Positions 30,869 to 41,726 of a stretch of DNA of 64,000 nucleotides are shown here, piece after piece. The translations under genes and the position numbers were made by a program. Under the pieces are notes generated by a model. The model ran no database searches, was not told the origin of the DNA, and saw nothing but the letters and a program-made list of their open reading frames with translations. Each line of letters opens with the position of its first letter. Positions within the stretch are counted from its first letter, which is position 1. The DNA lies in assembly GCA_001310555.1 (NCBI GenBank), contig BAXO01000003.1, positions 1 through 64,000 of the forward strand, read 5' to 3'. This stretch comes from Bacillus sp. JCM 19058. Lineage in GTDB: Bacteria; Bacillota; Bacilli; Bacillales_H; Bacillaceae_D.

Positions 30869-33019
30869 ATGCAATCACATTTGCAGGAAAAAAGGCTCCC
30901 GCCTGAGCGTGAAATCGTCTATGACAGCCAATGCCCTTTTTGCAGTGTACAATGCAACATGCACTTAATTGAGCGCAAGCATGGAAACGAAGTATCGTAC
31001 GAGGTTCTTGGTAAAGATAATCCTACATCCAAAGGCCGTTTATGTGTGAAAGGGCTGAAGGCACATCAACACGTGTTTCACACCAATCGGCTTACACAGC
31101 CTTTGGCCAAGGTAAATGGCAATTGGATTCCGGTTAGTTGGGATGAAGCATTGGAACAAATCGCACAAAACATTAGCGCTATTCAACAAGAAGATGGACA
31201 CGATGCAGTGGCCGTATATGGAAGCGCCTCGATTACAAATGAAGAAGCTTATTTGCTTGGGAAATTTGCTCGGGTTGCATTGAAAACAAGACACATTGAC
31301 TATAACGGACGACTCTGCATGTCAGCTGCTGCTTCGGCTGCTACCACGGCGTTTGGAATTGATAGAGGCATAACCAATTCACTTGAGGAAATTCTATTTG
31401 CAGAATGTTTAATGTTCGTAGGAACCAATTTGGCTGAGTGTCAACCGACGCTGATACCTTATATTGAAGATGCGAAAAAAAACGGTGCTTTCCTCATTGT
31501 AATTGATCCGAGGGAAACGGCAACAGCGCGGCTGGCCAATTTGCACCTAAAGCTAAAACCTGGTACCGATGCGGCATTGGCAAATGGGTTATTGAAATGC
31601 ATTTTGGAAGGTGGCTACGAAGACTCCACATTCCTCCAGGAACGAGTTGAAGGGTTTGAGCAAGTAAAAGCCCATATTGCCAAGCTCGATCTCGGAATAA
31701 TTGCTGAGCAAACAGGCATCTGCCACGAAACCATTGCAATGGTTGCAGAAAAGTTTGCCAAGGCAAGAACAGGAATGATTTTTACCGCAAGGGGGGTTGA
31801 ACAGCAAACAAATGGATCAATGGCTGTCCATAATTTCCTGAATGTTCTCATGGTTACAGGAAAGCTAGGCAAACCTTCCTGTGGATTTGCAGCAATTACT
31901 GGACAAAGTAACGGCCAAGGTGCGAGGGAACATGGCCAAAAAGCGGATCAGCTTCCAGGGTATCGTTCAATTGAAAATGAAGAACATCGCGCTCATATTG
32001 CCGACATTTGGGACATATCGCCTGAACAAATGCCAAGGAAGGGTGTATCTGCCTTTGAAATAATGGAAAAAGCAGACAAGAGAGAAATTACAGGAATGGT
32101 CTTAATGTGTTCTAATCCGGTTGTATCCTATCCAAAAGCAGATTTTGTCGAGAAAGCCTTAAAAAAAGCTGAAGTTTCTTGTCGCTGTAGACTTGTTTGT
32201 TTCTGAAACAGCACAGCTCGCCGACTTGATCTTGCCGTCTACTTCTTTTTTTGGAAGACGAAGGTACGATAACAAATGTAGAAGGCAGAGTGACGTTGCG
32301 TGAAGCCAGCATGGAACCTTATGGCGGAGCTCGCATGATTGGCAAATTATCTGTAACATTGCTTCTGTTCTTGGCAAAGGAGATTATTTTTCCTATGCCT
32401 GTGCTGAAGACATCTTTGCTGAATTAAGAAGGGCCAGCAAAGGAGGGGTTGCCGATTACTACGGTATAACCTATGAGCGGCTTAGGAAAGAAAAGGGGAT
32501 TTTTTGGCCGTGCCTAATCTGGCTCACCCGGGGACTCCAATGTTATTTGCGGATTGTTTTTATCGTTCAAACAAAAAAGCGCTTATGACCGTTGTTCCAA
32601 ATGTGCCGTCTGTTCCAAAAGAAGAACCGAATCGCGATTATCCCCTTTATTTAACAACGGGCAGGGTGCTTGCCCACTATTTGACTGGTGTACAGACAAG
32701 AAATAGCGCTGCCCTTATGGCAAGAAACTTTGAGTCTTTTGCAGAGATTCATCCAGAAACGGCTAAAAAGCACGGAATCGCTGATCAAACTCTGATCAAG
32801 CTGACTACTAAACTAGGCAGTATGATCGTCCGTTGCCGCTGTACGGATACGATTCGCGAGGACACAATCTTTGTACCCTTTCACTGGAGCGGCAAGCAAA
32901 ACGTCAATCGACTGATAACAGGTGATTTAGACCCTGATTGTCACATGCCGGCCTTTAAAGTAAGTGCAGTAAGCGCGGAGCCGTTAGGCGGAGCAAATGG
33001 AAGGAGTGTTGGAAAATGA
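30869..33019 (+). CDS. nasC: Assimilatory nitrate reductase catalytic subunit NasC (four frameshifts)
   Basis: Molybdenum bis-MGD enzyme reducing nitrate to nitrite. The N-terminus has a [4Fe-4S] motif, CPFCSVQC with a fourth Cys in GRLCVKG. Cofactor-binding parts include [32 protein letters not shown] and [10 protein letters not shown] near the end. The total is about 716 residues, as in B. subtilis NasC. Shifts cancel in pairs: extra A at 32161-32167, extra T at 32246-32252, and single missing bases near 32329 and 32511. GGAGGG lies upstream of ATG 30869. The stop overlaps the transporter start by ATGA. Confidence 0.92.
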
Positions 33020-34221
33020 AACTTTCTGAATTGCGCAAAAGCGGTCATGCGCCTTCGTTGTTTTCCGCTTTTTTATACTTTGATGTAAGCTTCATGATTT
33101 GGGTATTGCTTGGTGCTCTTGGAGCGTACATTACCGCTGATTTTGGCTTAACTGCTTCACAAATTGGGTTCATCGTCGGTATCCCGATTTTTGCAGGCTC
33201 TGTTTTTCGCATCCTCGTTGGTATTCTGACGGATCGTTATGGGCCAAAAAAAAGACTAGCATAGCAGGGATGATTGTAACGATGGTGCCGTTGTTATGGG
33301 GATGGTTGTTCGGCACGAGCGTGTCCGAATTGATGGCGATTGGGTTGCTGCTCGGCGTTGCTGGGGCTAGTTTTTCCGCTTCGTTGCCAATGGCCAGCCG
33401 TTGGTACCCGCCCCATTTGCAAGGGGTGGCAATGGGAATTGCAGGGGCCGGGAATAGCGGTACCTTATTTGCCACATTGTTCGGACCAAGGCTAGCGGAA
33501 GTTGTCGGTTGGAATGGCGTGATGGGCTAGCACTCATCCCTCTCTCCCTTGTGCTGCTCTCTTATGCCTTATGGCAAAGGAACCGCCAAACCAGCCAGCT
33601 CCGAAGCCGTTAAAAGAGTACTTGCGTGTATTTAAAGAGCGGGATACATGGTACTTTAGCTTACTTTACAGCGTTACATTTGGCGGATTTGTAGGATTGT
33701 CAAGCTTTTTAAGCTATTTCTTTGTCGACCAGTACGCTGTTTCAGGCGTAAGGGCAGGAGAATTTGTAACACTCGTCGTTGCTGCCGGCAGCTTGTTGCG
33801 CCCCGTAGGCGGTTTAATTGCTGATAAAATTGGCGGCGCCCGCTTGCTTATTGTGCTCTTTATTGGCGTTGCGCTTTCAATGTTTGCTGTTAGCTTTCTT
33901 CCGGCTATTGTTTTCGCTCTCACCGCGTTATTCATAGGTATGGGCTGCCTCGGCATGGGCAACGGCGCTGTTTTTCAACTTGTGCCTCAGCGTTTCCACA
34001 AAGAAATCGGCATGGTAACTGGCATTGTAGGGGCAGCTGGAGGTGTCGGAGGCTTTTTCCTGCCAAATATACTCGGTTTGTTTAAGGATTTAACAGGAAC
34101 TTATGCAAGCGGGTTTATTCTATTCGCGCTTTCTGCCTGTTTGGCTCTTGGACTATTGCTGTTTGTACAGCACTCATGGAAGAAGGCATGGACGACGCCA
34201 AAGCAGACGACATCCGTCTAA
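33016..34221 (+). CDS. nasA: Nitrate/nitrite MFS transporter, NasA/NarK type (three frameshifts)
   Basis: Nitrate importer of the NNP family with about 12 membrane segments in about 401 residues. Features: [11 protein letters not shown] (MFS loop between helices 2 and 3), [20 protein letters not shown] (the Gly-rich nitrate signature) and its C-terminal counterpart [20 protein letters not shown]. Frame breaks: eight A at 33246-33253 where six or nine are needed, a missing C near 33527 ([10 protein letters not shown] expected), and a missing A near 33573 ([12 protein letters not shown] expected). It is the last gene of the nas operon, overlapping nasC; in B. subtilis the orthologous nasA is instead transcribed divergently. 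Confidence 0.9.
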
Positions 34222-34349
34222 AAGGGTGAGTTCTAGCTGTTTGCGATCCTGCCGAAAAGAAGGCGATAGGCACGGAAAGATAAAAATGGGGTCTGCCCTA
34301 AAGGTTTGTAACTGACCTGATGAGCAGGCTTTTGTTGGTTATCCTAAAG

Positions 34350-34523
34350 AGTTAAACTCCATAGCGAGAAGGCCGAAAACTTTACGGGTTTCGAAAAACG
34401 GACGTGGAAAGCGTATTTGATCATGTCGACCAAAACCTTTGTTTTCAGCGCTACCATCTACGAGGCCTCGATAAAGTCAATTTCGGGTTCGGTTGGGCGC
34501 CCTGGCCCACAAAAAACGAGTAG
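34350..34523 (+). pseudogene. C-terminal remnant of an IS1182-type transposase
   Basis: From 34380 the plus strand reads LYGFRKTDVESVFDHVDQNL followed by CFQRYHLRGLDKVNFGFGW and a stop at 34521. This matches the conserved end of IS1182/IS5-like transposases (DVEsvFGqiKhN.gFkRFhLRGLeKV.iEFgllaiAhNl). Only this tail remains; the DDE catalytic core and terminal repeats are absent. It lies just after the nas operon, marking an old insertion. Confidence 0.7.
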
Positions 34524-34596
34524 TGGCAACGAGCAAACGCGCTAAAAGAAACAGGCCGTATAGAAACGGCCCTTTGGGTCAGCCCCTTTCGAATCG

Positions 34597-35691
34597 CTAT
34601 TCATCCAATGCTTCTGCCTGCTTTTCTATCCGATCATTCAACGAATGATAGACTTGTTCAGTAATCTCATCGCGAGCCGCTTCGCTATAAATTCGCTCAA
34701 CCTCGTCATTCATGCGTTTCGCTTCCAGTAAGTAATCGATCCCGATTTTCATAAAAGATTTGTAGCTCTCAGTCAATTCGGAAATCTCTCGTACGTATCT
34801 TTCGTCAGTTCCCGGTGCCACGGTTAGTTCATAGAGGTCAATGATTTCGTCGCCTTCCCTTTCCGGAAATATTCGTGCGGATTCGTACTATCAAACACAC
34901 AGAACTTTAGCTCCCTAACCAACACCATATCGATACTTTCCGGGTCAAAGCCGCAATGATACATTTCGACATCAAAGCCACGACTTTCAGCGGCTGCGGC
35001 AATTTTTTTTGAGTAAGGTCGATTTACCAGTTCCTGCACGCCCTTTAATAAAGTATCTATGCTCAAGCCCTGCCGTGATGTTCGGAATATAGTCCACCAC
35101 TCCTTGTGGCGTCGAAGCACCTAAAAACCGATGCTTTACTGCTGGAGTTCTCCCGGCGTCCTCCTCGTCAGCAAACAAACGCGTTATCAGCTGTTCAGCG
35201 ACTTGATCCGCCTTGTCAAAGTCCATATTTGTAATGTAAATATCCTCTAAGCCATCGTGGACGCTCAAGCCCGTTTTAAAGGAACGATGTGCTGCTTGGA
35301 CGACTTGCTCAGTTCTTTCTCGTTCCTCCGTGATTGTATCTTTCTTTGCATCAATGTAGCTTGTATCCAGTATGCATTCAGTATTTACCTCTTCCCCTTC
35401 CGCATCAAACTGCTCAAGCAGATGCGGTGCATTCCCATAAATACCAACCTTTAAACGAGGAATAATGACCCCGTCGACCGTGTCATTATCGGACGAGCCA
35501 TGAATCCATTCGAGATCAAATCCTTTATTTTTCCACTCTTCTCCCAGCTTCTTGATCAGTTTCGATTTCACTGTAGTAGATGGACCATGAAGTCTGAAAA
35601 TATGTTCTAGCCCTTGAAAATTGGATGCATACAATGGATAAAAGCTTTTAGCTGTATGATTCCCCGCAAAATAGTGAAGAACGTTTCCCAT
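34597..35691 (-). CDS. Putative ATPase with two P-loop halves (PRK06851-like; two frameshifts)
   Basis: A soluble protein of about 365 residues with duplicated nucleotide-binding halves. The first P-loop is degenerate (HGPSTTVKSKLIKKLGEEW). The second is canonical (FIKGRAGTGKSTLLKKIA). Both are followed by similar segments (FDLEWIHGSSDNDTVDGVII; FDVEMYHCGFDPESIDMVLV), supporting an internal duplication. The C-terminus is a charged helical region. This layout is that of a conserved Bacillus ATP-binding protein of unknown role. Shifts: extra T in 35003-35010, and a missing T near 34862 (HEYFPEREGDEIIDLYEL expected). GGAGGG lies 12 bases before ATG 35691. Confidence 0.75.
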
Positions 35692-35869
35692 CGTCTTTAC
35701 ACTCCCTCCAAAGTAAATGTGCTTTATTAAGCAGGTTATGCAAAAAATGGGCGATAGGTGAGTGTCTAGATTCAAAAATCCTTTTTAATCGGAGAGTTTT
35801 TCAAAGGCGCCCTTTCGCCTCCTAGTTAACTACTTTTTAATCAGATGATCGGGCTTATTCGACTATATA

Positions 35870-35899
35870 AAAAGCAGCCTCCTGCAGGAAGCTGCTCAC
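35870..35899 (-). terminator. Terminator of the second MATE gene
   Basis: AGCAGC (35873-35878) pairs with GCTGCT (35891-35896) around an inner CCTGCAGG; on the minus strand it is followed by TTTTTAT. Confidence 0.75.
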
Positions 35900-35909
35900 G
35901 TTTTTTACT

Positions 35910-37297
35910 TTATATAGCTTTATGGTCTTGATCCTCTTTAAATACGACCGCTTTTGTAGTCCAAATCCGGGAACGCCAGCGATAGAGCATTAGGCCTGCT
36001 CTTAGCCATTCATCAATGATAAAGGCGAGCCAAATACCGGCCAGACCGAGGGCAAACACGATCCCGAAATAATAAGCGAGGGGAAGACTGATCACCCACA
36101 TAACGATGATTCCGACGAGTACTGGGTACTTGACATCACCGCTTCCATTTAAGGAGCCGATCATGACGATGTTCGTTGTTCTCGCCCCCTCAAGTAAAAT
36201 TGTTAATAGAAAAAGCGTTTTCGAAAGTGCAATAACATCCGGATCGTTGGTCAGGAGCGAAATAATCGGCTCTGCAAACAGGTAGAGAATTGTACTTAAA
36301 CCAAAGGCAAATACTAGCCCGATCTTCCAACTACGAATCCCTTGTTTGTAAGCCTCATCTGCTCTTCTTCCACCGACTAAATGCCCGACCAATATCGCCG
36401 TTGCCTGTCCAATCGCGATCGAAAACAATGTAATAAATTGCCCTATATTTTGTGTATATACCTTTGTCGTAAGCTCTGCCGTCCCCATCATAGCAACAAA
36501 CATCGTAATGAATACTTGAGCCCCGGCGTAGGAAAGCGGTTCACCTGAAGACGGAATGCCCATGACAAGAATCGTTTTTGCATAACGCCATTTCACCTCG
36601 CCAATTGAACGGACATTGACAGAAAAGCCAATGTAGTGCTTGAGTAAATAAAAAGCAATCAGCATTCCGATCGAATTGGCAATCACTGTCGAGATCGCCA
36701 CTCCTGTTACACCTAGCACAGGTATGCCGAATGGCCCGAATAGAAAGAGATAGTTTCCGATAATGCTTATAATATTTATGCCGACCGGTACAAACAGTGT
36801 TTCCTTCACATAACCATGACTTCGCAGAATAGCCAGAATGGTCGTGGTCAGCGCCACAAGCACAGAGGTTCCGCCAATAATGAGCAAATATGGACTGCCA
36901 ATGGCAACTAAAGAGTCCTCTAGACCCATCCAAGCCAAAAAGTCTTTTGCAAAAAAAAGAAAAAGACAACGCCCACAACGATCCCGATGAGCACAGCCAA
37001 ATTCAATGCGGTTTGAATCACTTCCTGAAGGTCATTTTTTTCTCTTTGCCCCTAGCAATTGAGCGACGAAGATCTGCGTCCCAATGGAAACAAAGCCAAA
37101 AATAAAAAAACATTACCATGACAATTTGCAGGGAAACCCCAACAGCAGCAACAGCCTTTTCACTATATTGGCTTAGCATAAAAACATCGATGTTACCCAT
37201 AACCACTCGCAAAAAAATGCTCGATAAAAATCGGCCAAGCCAAGGCAAGCATCCCAGCACGGGCCACATCTCGCTTCTGTGTATGTTGTAAGCTCAT
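35910..37297 (-). CDS. MATE family efflux protein, second copy (four frameshifts)
   Basis: Na+- or H+-coupled multidrug exporter of about 460 residues with about 12 membrane segments. Homologous parts run MSLQHTQKRDVARAGMLALA at the start, then LRVVMGNIDVFMLSQYSEKA, GTQIFVAQLLGAK, and in the C-half LTNDPDVIALSKTLF and GDVKYPVLVGIIVMWVISLP. It is not closely similar to the MATE gene at 2269-3639. Extra A/T bases at 37211-37217, 37104-37110 and 37035-37041 (seven, six expected in each) and an A8 run at 36951-36958 (six or nine needed) break it. ATG 37297 has GGAGAA upstream. Confidence 0.83.
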
Positions 37298-37609
37298 ATT
37301 CTCCAGCGAAAACAAAGCATTCCTGCCCCGTCGTCGCTCCTCCTCTCCGCTTAATACCTAGAACATCATAACAGGTTAATGGAAAAAGTAAATAGAGTTT
37401 TGCTAAAAAAAATTGTAAATGGTTTGTTCAACCCGAGCGTTTTTCAGCAGCTCTCATTCCATCGTGCGACCCGATAGTAGAAATAACGATTCTCATTTCA
37501 CTTACGATCGGCAAGGCCATTGAATGCTGCACAGTAGATACGCCATGAACAGCGTTCCTCCACAGCTAAAAAAATACGTTCGTACCATGTCGTCCGGGTC
37601 GAGAACCTA
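37298..37609. other. Intergenic region
   Basis: About 310 bases carrying the presumed promoter of the second MATE gene and the 3' flank of the VOC gene. No hairpin, RNA or repeat recognised. Confidence 0.3.
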
Positions 37610-38011
37610 TTATTCTGTTCCTCCTATAGCTGCGCTGACCTCCCAAATATGGCCATCTAGATCAAGAAAGCTCCCGGCATATCCCCATTCATTTGCTGAA
37701 CCTTGTTGGAGGATAGTCCCCCCCGCACATTCAGCCTGAGTAAGAATTTCATCGACTTCTTCCTTGTTAGCAGCGGTATGGCTTAACATAATCTCGGCCG
37801 AGCTCGGAGCAACGGTACGTTGGTCGGCTATTCTCGCGATTTCTGCACGTGGGAACAGCACGAGCGACATCTCACTGTCGAGAAAAAAAGCGACATGATC
37901 TTCGCCAGCGACAACTTGTTCATCGTCTAGCTCCAGCATGTAGCGATAAAAGCGAACAGATTTCTCCAGGTCTTCCACTCCAAGAGTGACAATATCAATT
38001 TTCGGTTTCAT
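37610..38011 (-). CDS. Glyoxalase/VOC superfamily protein
   Basis: A 133-residue protein with the vicinal-oxygen-chelate fold: N-terminal KIDIVTLGVEDLEKSVRFYR, a central beta segment DHVAFFLDSEMSLVLFP, and the C-terminal half ending with GSFLDLDGHIWEV. The last motif supplies the usual metal-ligand Glu. VOC proteins include glyoxalase I, fosfomycin-resistance and dioxygenase types; the substrate cannot be inferred. A GGAGAG site precedes ATG 38011. The frame is intact, and its neighbours are unrelated. Confidence 0.82.
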   Translation of the reverse strand: MKPKIDIVTLGVEDLEKSVRFYRYMLELDDEQVVAGEDHVAFFLDSEMSLVLFPRAEIARIADQRTVAPSSAEIMLSHTAANKEEVDEILTQAECAGGTILQQGSANEWGYAGSFLDLDGHIWEVSAAIGGTE

Positions 38012-38592
38012 CGTATATCTCTCCTTCGCTTGTTTTATTCATAGATTCTACGAGGTCGATTCTATTGAACGTGAAATAGGCCGTCCCCTGTTCTATGTCT
38101 GAACCTGGAAAGGCAAGATTAGCAGGAATTTGTTTTCCAGATTCGTTCGTTTTAAAGATCGAGAGCCGCTCTATTTCGGCACGAAAACACGTCTAGATCG
38201 CAATGTTACCCGTACAAAAACGTACCTTGTTTATTATTGACACATTCACACTGAATGTTCAGCTATTTCTCCGTTCACTGTTACTTTTTCCCCCAATTCC
38301 TTTCTTATTACCGTTCCGGAGAATAGTGTGTTCAAGCATTAGTGGTTTGCGACATGTCCTTCACGCATATGCTTGCTATTTTATCATACTAGTTTACCGT
38401 ATTCTCCCGCTTTGTTTTAGTTGTTCCATTCGGTAATTGATAGATCTCCTCTTATTTTAAATAATCCCCATCTATTTTTACTGCCCGCTCATCCTCGACA
38501 AATTGTAAACGATAAAATAAGAGAGAGGAAGGGCACCCACGAATGGCTGCCCTGTATATAGCCCTCTGCTCCTCCTTCTTAGACGCTGCAAC
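38012..38592. other. Intergenic region between yezD and the VOC gene
   Basis: About 580 bases. On the minus strand, GGGCA...TGCCC near 38530-38555 with following TTCCTCTCTCTTATTTT could terminate the sulfate operon after yezD. The rest holds the VOC promoter region; I see no coding sequence that looks real. Confidence 0.35.
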
Positions 38593-38739
38593 CTATTGCT
38601 CCTTTGTCAGTCTCTTCTTTTCTGTTCGATCGATCTGGGTAATCTTAGAGTTGTGAATCGTGATCAGCACTGAACCGTATTCAATTTCTTTCAGAGCTTT
38701 AAGGATATGTTCCACTTTATCATCATATTGTTGATTCAT
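38593..38739 (-). CDS. yezD: YezD-like small protein (DUF2292)
   Basis: A 48-residue protein, MNQQYDDKVEHILKALKEIE then YGSVLITIHNSKITQIDRTE and a basic tail. It matches the DUF2292/YezD pattern (a helix, then YGSVxITIHxxxIxQIDxTEKxR). The family accompanies sulfur-assimilation genes in Firmicutes, but its biochemical role is not established to my knowledge. AAGGAGGAAGTCCCA lies before the ATG. It follows cysA by 75 bases on the same strand, so it is probably the last gene of the sulfate operon. Confidence 0.8.
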   Translation of the reverse strand: MNQQYDDKVEHILKALKEIEYGSVLITIHNSKITQIDRTEKKRLTKEQ

Positions 38740-38814
38740 TGGGACTTCCTCCTTAAAATGATCAATTTCATTTATTTATGATAGGATTTATATTTCTTAT
38801 CATAAAAGAACAGC

Positions 38815-39888
38815 TTAAATGGAAAAGTCTTCAGGAAGAAACACTTTCACGTGAGACGGGGATGCATAAACGAGTTCACCGACTCGTAAATCCAATTCCT
38901 CGTATCGCTCCTTGCTAATTTCAGCCTCGATACACTCTTCGTTGTGACAGGCAATTAACTCAAGATTGACAATTGGCCCGACAATATGGACGCGACTAAT
39001 CGTTGCTTCTATTGCCCCTTTACTCGGAGACTGTCGTTCGATCCTAATATGATGAGGACGATAATAGGCTGTAGCTACTGAGTTCTCTCTATTCTCATAT
39101 TCCGGAGTTTCGACTTCGAGGTTGCCATAAGTCACCTTTCCGTCCTTTATTCTCCCTTTAAACAAGTTCACTTGGCCGAGGAAGTGATACACAAATGGAG
39201 TTTGAGGGCGCTCATAAACCTCTTCTGGCGTACCCGTCTGCTCGATTCCCCCGTCACTCATAATCACCACACGATCCGCAACGTCCATCGCTTCTTCTTG
39301 GTCGTGGGTGACGAACACACTAGTCACTTGAATGTTATGATGCAATCGCCTCAGCCATCGCCTTAAATCCTTTCTAACTTTCGCATCGAGTGCCCCAAAC
39401 GGTTCGTCCAGAAGCAACACCTTTGGCTCGACAGCGAGTGCTCTCGCAAGCGCGATCCGTTGCCGCTGTCCTCCCGATAACTGAGCTGGATAGCGTTCAG
39501 CGAGTCCTTCCATTTTGACCAGCTTCAACAGCTCCTCAACCTTCTTATTCGTCGCCGCTTTGGAAGGTCGTGTTTTTCGTGGGCGTACGCGTAAGCCAAA
39601 TGCAATATTATCAAAAACGGTTAAGTGCTTAAAGAGGGCGTAATGCTGAAAGACAAAGCCAACCTGCCTCTCTTTTGGAGCACTGTTTGTTATGTCGTGC
39701 TCATCAAAGAGAATCGTCCCCTGATTCGCCGCTTCTAGCCCAGCTATAATACGAAGCAGGGAGGTCTTTCCTGATCCCGACGGTCCTAGTAAAGCGACGA
39801 GCTCCCCTGTTTGTATATCCAAATTGATATTGCGAAGTGCCGTATAGGAGCCGAACGATTTGGTGACATTTTTTATTTGTATACTCAT
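38815..39888 (-). CDS. cysA: Sulfate/thiosulfate ABC transporter ATPase CysA
   Basis: ATPase of the sulfate importer. Walker [10 protein letters not shown], signature [15 protein letters not shown], Walker [13 protein letters not shown], and [20 protein letters not shown] are all present. The C-terminal TOBE-like domain (about residues 240-357) includes [12 protein letters not shown], typical of CysA. Length 357 residues, normal. ATG 39888 is chosen because GGAGGG lies 7 bases upstream and homologs begin MSIxIxNVTKSFG; an earlier in-frame start at 39915 lacks support. The frame is intact even though a T6 run lies at 39869-39874. Confidence 0.93.
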   Translation of the reverse strand: MSIQIKNVTKSFGSYTALRNINLDIQTGELVALLGPSGSGKTSLLRIIAGLEAANQGTILFDEHDITNSAPKERQVGFVFQHYALFKHLTVFDNIAFGLRVRPRKTRPSKAATNKKVEELLKLVKMEGLAERYPAQLSGGQRQRIALARALAVEPKVLLLDEPFGALDAKVRKDLRRWLRRLHHNIQVTSVFVTHDQEEAMDVADRVVIMSDGGIEQTGTPEEVYERPQTPFVYHFLGQVNLFKGRIKDGKVTYGNLEVETPEYENRENSVATAYYRPHHIRIERQSPSKGAIEATISRVHIVGPIVNLELIACHNEECIEAEISKERYEELDLRVGELVYASPSHVKVFLPEDFSI

Positions 39889-39911
39889 TGCATAACCCTC
39901 CGGATTTCCAC

Positions 39912-40761
39912 TCAATTATATTTTTCAACACTAGTGTAATAAGGGCGAGAATCGACATTAATGACGCAACAGCAAAAGAGGCGGCGAATTGATACTCATT
40001 GTATAAAATTTCTACATGTAAAGGCATTGTGTTCGTTAACCCACGAATGTGGCCAGAAACAACCGAAACTGCACCGAATTCACCAATTGTACGAGCATTA
40101 CAAAGAATCAATCCATAGAACAACCCCCACTTCATGCTCGGAAGGGAGATTTTGAAAAATGTTTTCCACCCTCCTGCTCCCAAGGTAAGAGCAGCCTCCT
40201 CTTCAGCTGTTCCTTGCGCCTGCAGTAACGGAATGAGCTCTCTGGCCACAAATGGAAGGGTGACAAATATGGAAGCGAGCACGATTCCAGGGGCCGCAAA
40301 AATAATTTGGATATTGTGCTGAAGTAGCCACGGTCCAAACAGTCCATGGGCGCTAAACAGCAGGACAAAAACGAGGCCAGCAATCACAGGCGAAACCGCA
40401 AATGGCAGGTCAATGAATGTAGCAACATGCTTTTTCCCTTAAATTCAAATTTTGCAATCGCCCAGGCAGCTGCAACCCCAAACAGAAGATTCAAGGGAAC
40501 GACAATGGCTACAACAAAGAGCGTTAATCGAATCGCTGCCAGCGCATCGGCTTCTGTAATAGAAGCTATATACAGGCTGAGACCTTGTTCAAACGCTTTT
40601 GCAAAAATCGTGACGAGTGGTAAGATGAGCACGAAAAAAAGAAACAGCAATGCAGTAAAAATAAATAGCGCGCGAACAACTCGCGATTCTCCGTTATTGT
40701 ATTTGCTTGCTCCAGGCAGATTGCCTGATTTTCCAGTTTGAAGCGGAGCGTTTTCGGCCAA
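39912..40761 (-). CDS. cysW: Sulfate ABC permease CysW (at least one frameshift)
   Basis: Second permease of the sulfate importer with about six membrane segments. Family parts: [39 protein letters not shown], the EAA loop [20 protein letters not shown], and [17 protein letters not shown]. One A is missing near 40434 ([15 protein letters not shown] expected). The C-terminal end is uncertain: as read, the frame runs on into cysA to 39704. One more A at 39920-39924 would give the natural stop at 39912, which I use. The start is TTG 40761 with AGGAGG 7 bases upstream, only 11 bases after cysT. Confidence 0.85.
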
Positions 40762-40772
40762 CAGGGCACCTC

Positions 40773-41618
40773 CTAGTCGCTACTATGGCGTTTATTGGTC
40801 CACCATTGCAACAAATTAATGAGCAACAGCATTAGGAAGGAAACGACGAGCATCACAGCTGCAATCGCAGTTGCTCCTACGTAATCGTATTGCTCTAGCT
40901 TTGTCATTATTAAAAGTGGCGCAATTTCTGTTTTCATCGGCATATTGCCAGAAATAAAGACGACCGAGCGTATTCCCAAGTGCGCGGGCAAAGGCAAGGG
41001 CAAAACCTGTCAGTAAAGCAGGGGTAATCTCAGGAAAAATGATCTTGATGAAAGTTTGCCAGCGATTGGCACCAAGCTTACCGCAGCTTCCTCCACTTCT
41101 TTTTCAAGGTTTTGCAAGACGGGCTGAACCATTCTCACGACAAACGGCAAACCAATAAACGTTAACGCAATGACTATTCCTAAAGGAGTAAAAGCAGCCT
41201 GAACGCCAATGATATTAAGAAACTGTCCGACCCAGCCATTCGGTGCATACAAAGTAGTTAACGCAATACCGGCAACTGCCGTCGGCAATGCAAATGGAAG
41301 ATCGACCAAGCCGTCGAGCAGTCGCTTGCCTGGAAATTCATACCGCACGAGCACCCAGCTAATTAATAACCCAAAAACAGCATTAATTAGCGCTGCGGTA
41401 AATGCTGTGCTAAAGCTGAGCCTATATGAAGCTATGACGCGCGGCTCAGTCACCGGTTCCCAAAATTCGCCCCAATCCATGACCATTGAGTGAATAAAAA
41501 TCATTGATAAAGGAAGCAGGATGATAAAGCCAAGATACATGACCGTAAAGCCTAGCGATAAACCGAAACCCGGAATGATACTATGCTGCTTCCATTTAAA
41601 CACATAACTCTTCTCCAT
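40773..41618 (-). CDS. cysT: Sulfate ABC permease CysT (three single-base losses)
   Basis: First permease of the sulfate importer. Features are [40 protein letters not shown], the EAA loop [20 protein letters not shown] (after correction) and [19 protein letters not shown]. The reconstructed length is about 282 residues. Three bases seem lost, all in G or C doublets: near 41073 (SLG-ANRW expected), near 40975 and near 40968 (ALGEYGSVV expected). Unlike most genes in the window it has no A/T-run insertion. AGGAGG lies upstream of ATG 41618. It follows sbp by 109 bases. Confidence 0.88.
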
Positions 41619-41726
41619 CTGCTTTCCTCCTGGTAAGGCCTAAAAATCGATGGTTTTTTTAAAAAAAATTAAGGAGAACGACTTTGATTCACGACCATTG
41701 ACAGGCTGCTCCTCCATGATTATCTC

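Noticed and set aside
34597..35691. Phage-type terminase or recombinase for the two-P-loop protein
   Set aside because: The duplicated P-loop halves and lack of nuclease motifs fit a conserved Bacillus ATP-binding protein; no phage genes are nearby.
38203..38436. 77-codon ORF between the VOC gene and yezD
   Set aside because: Phe/Leu/Ser-rich translation of AT- and C-rich DNA, no ribosome site, no family features.
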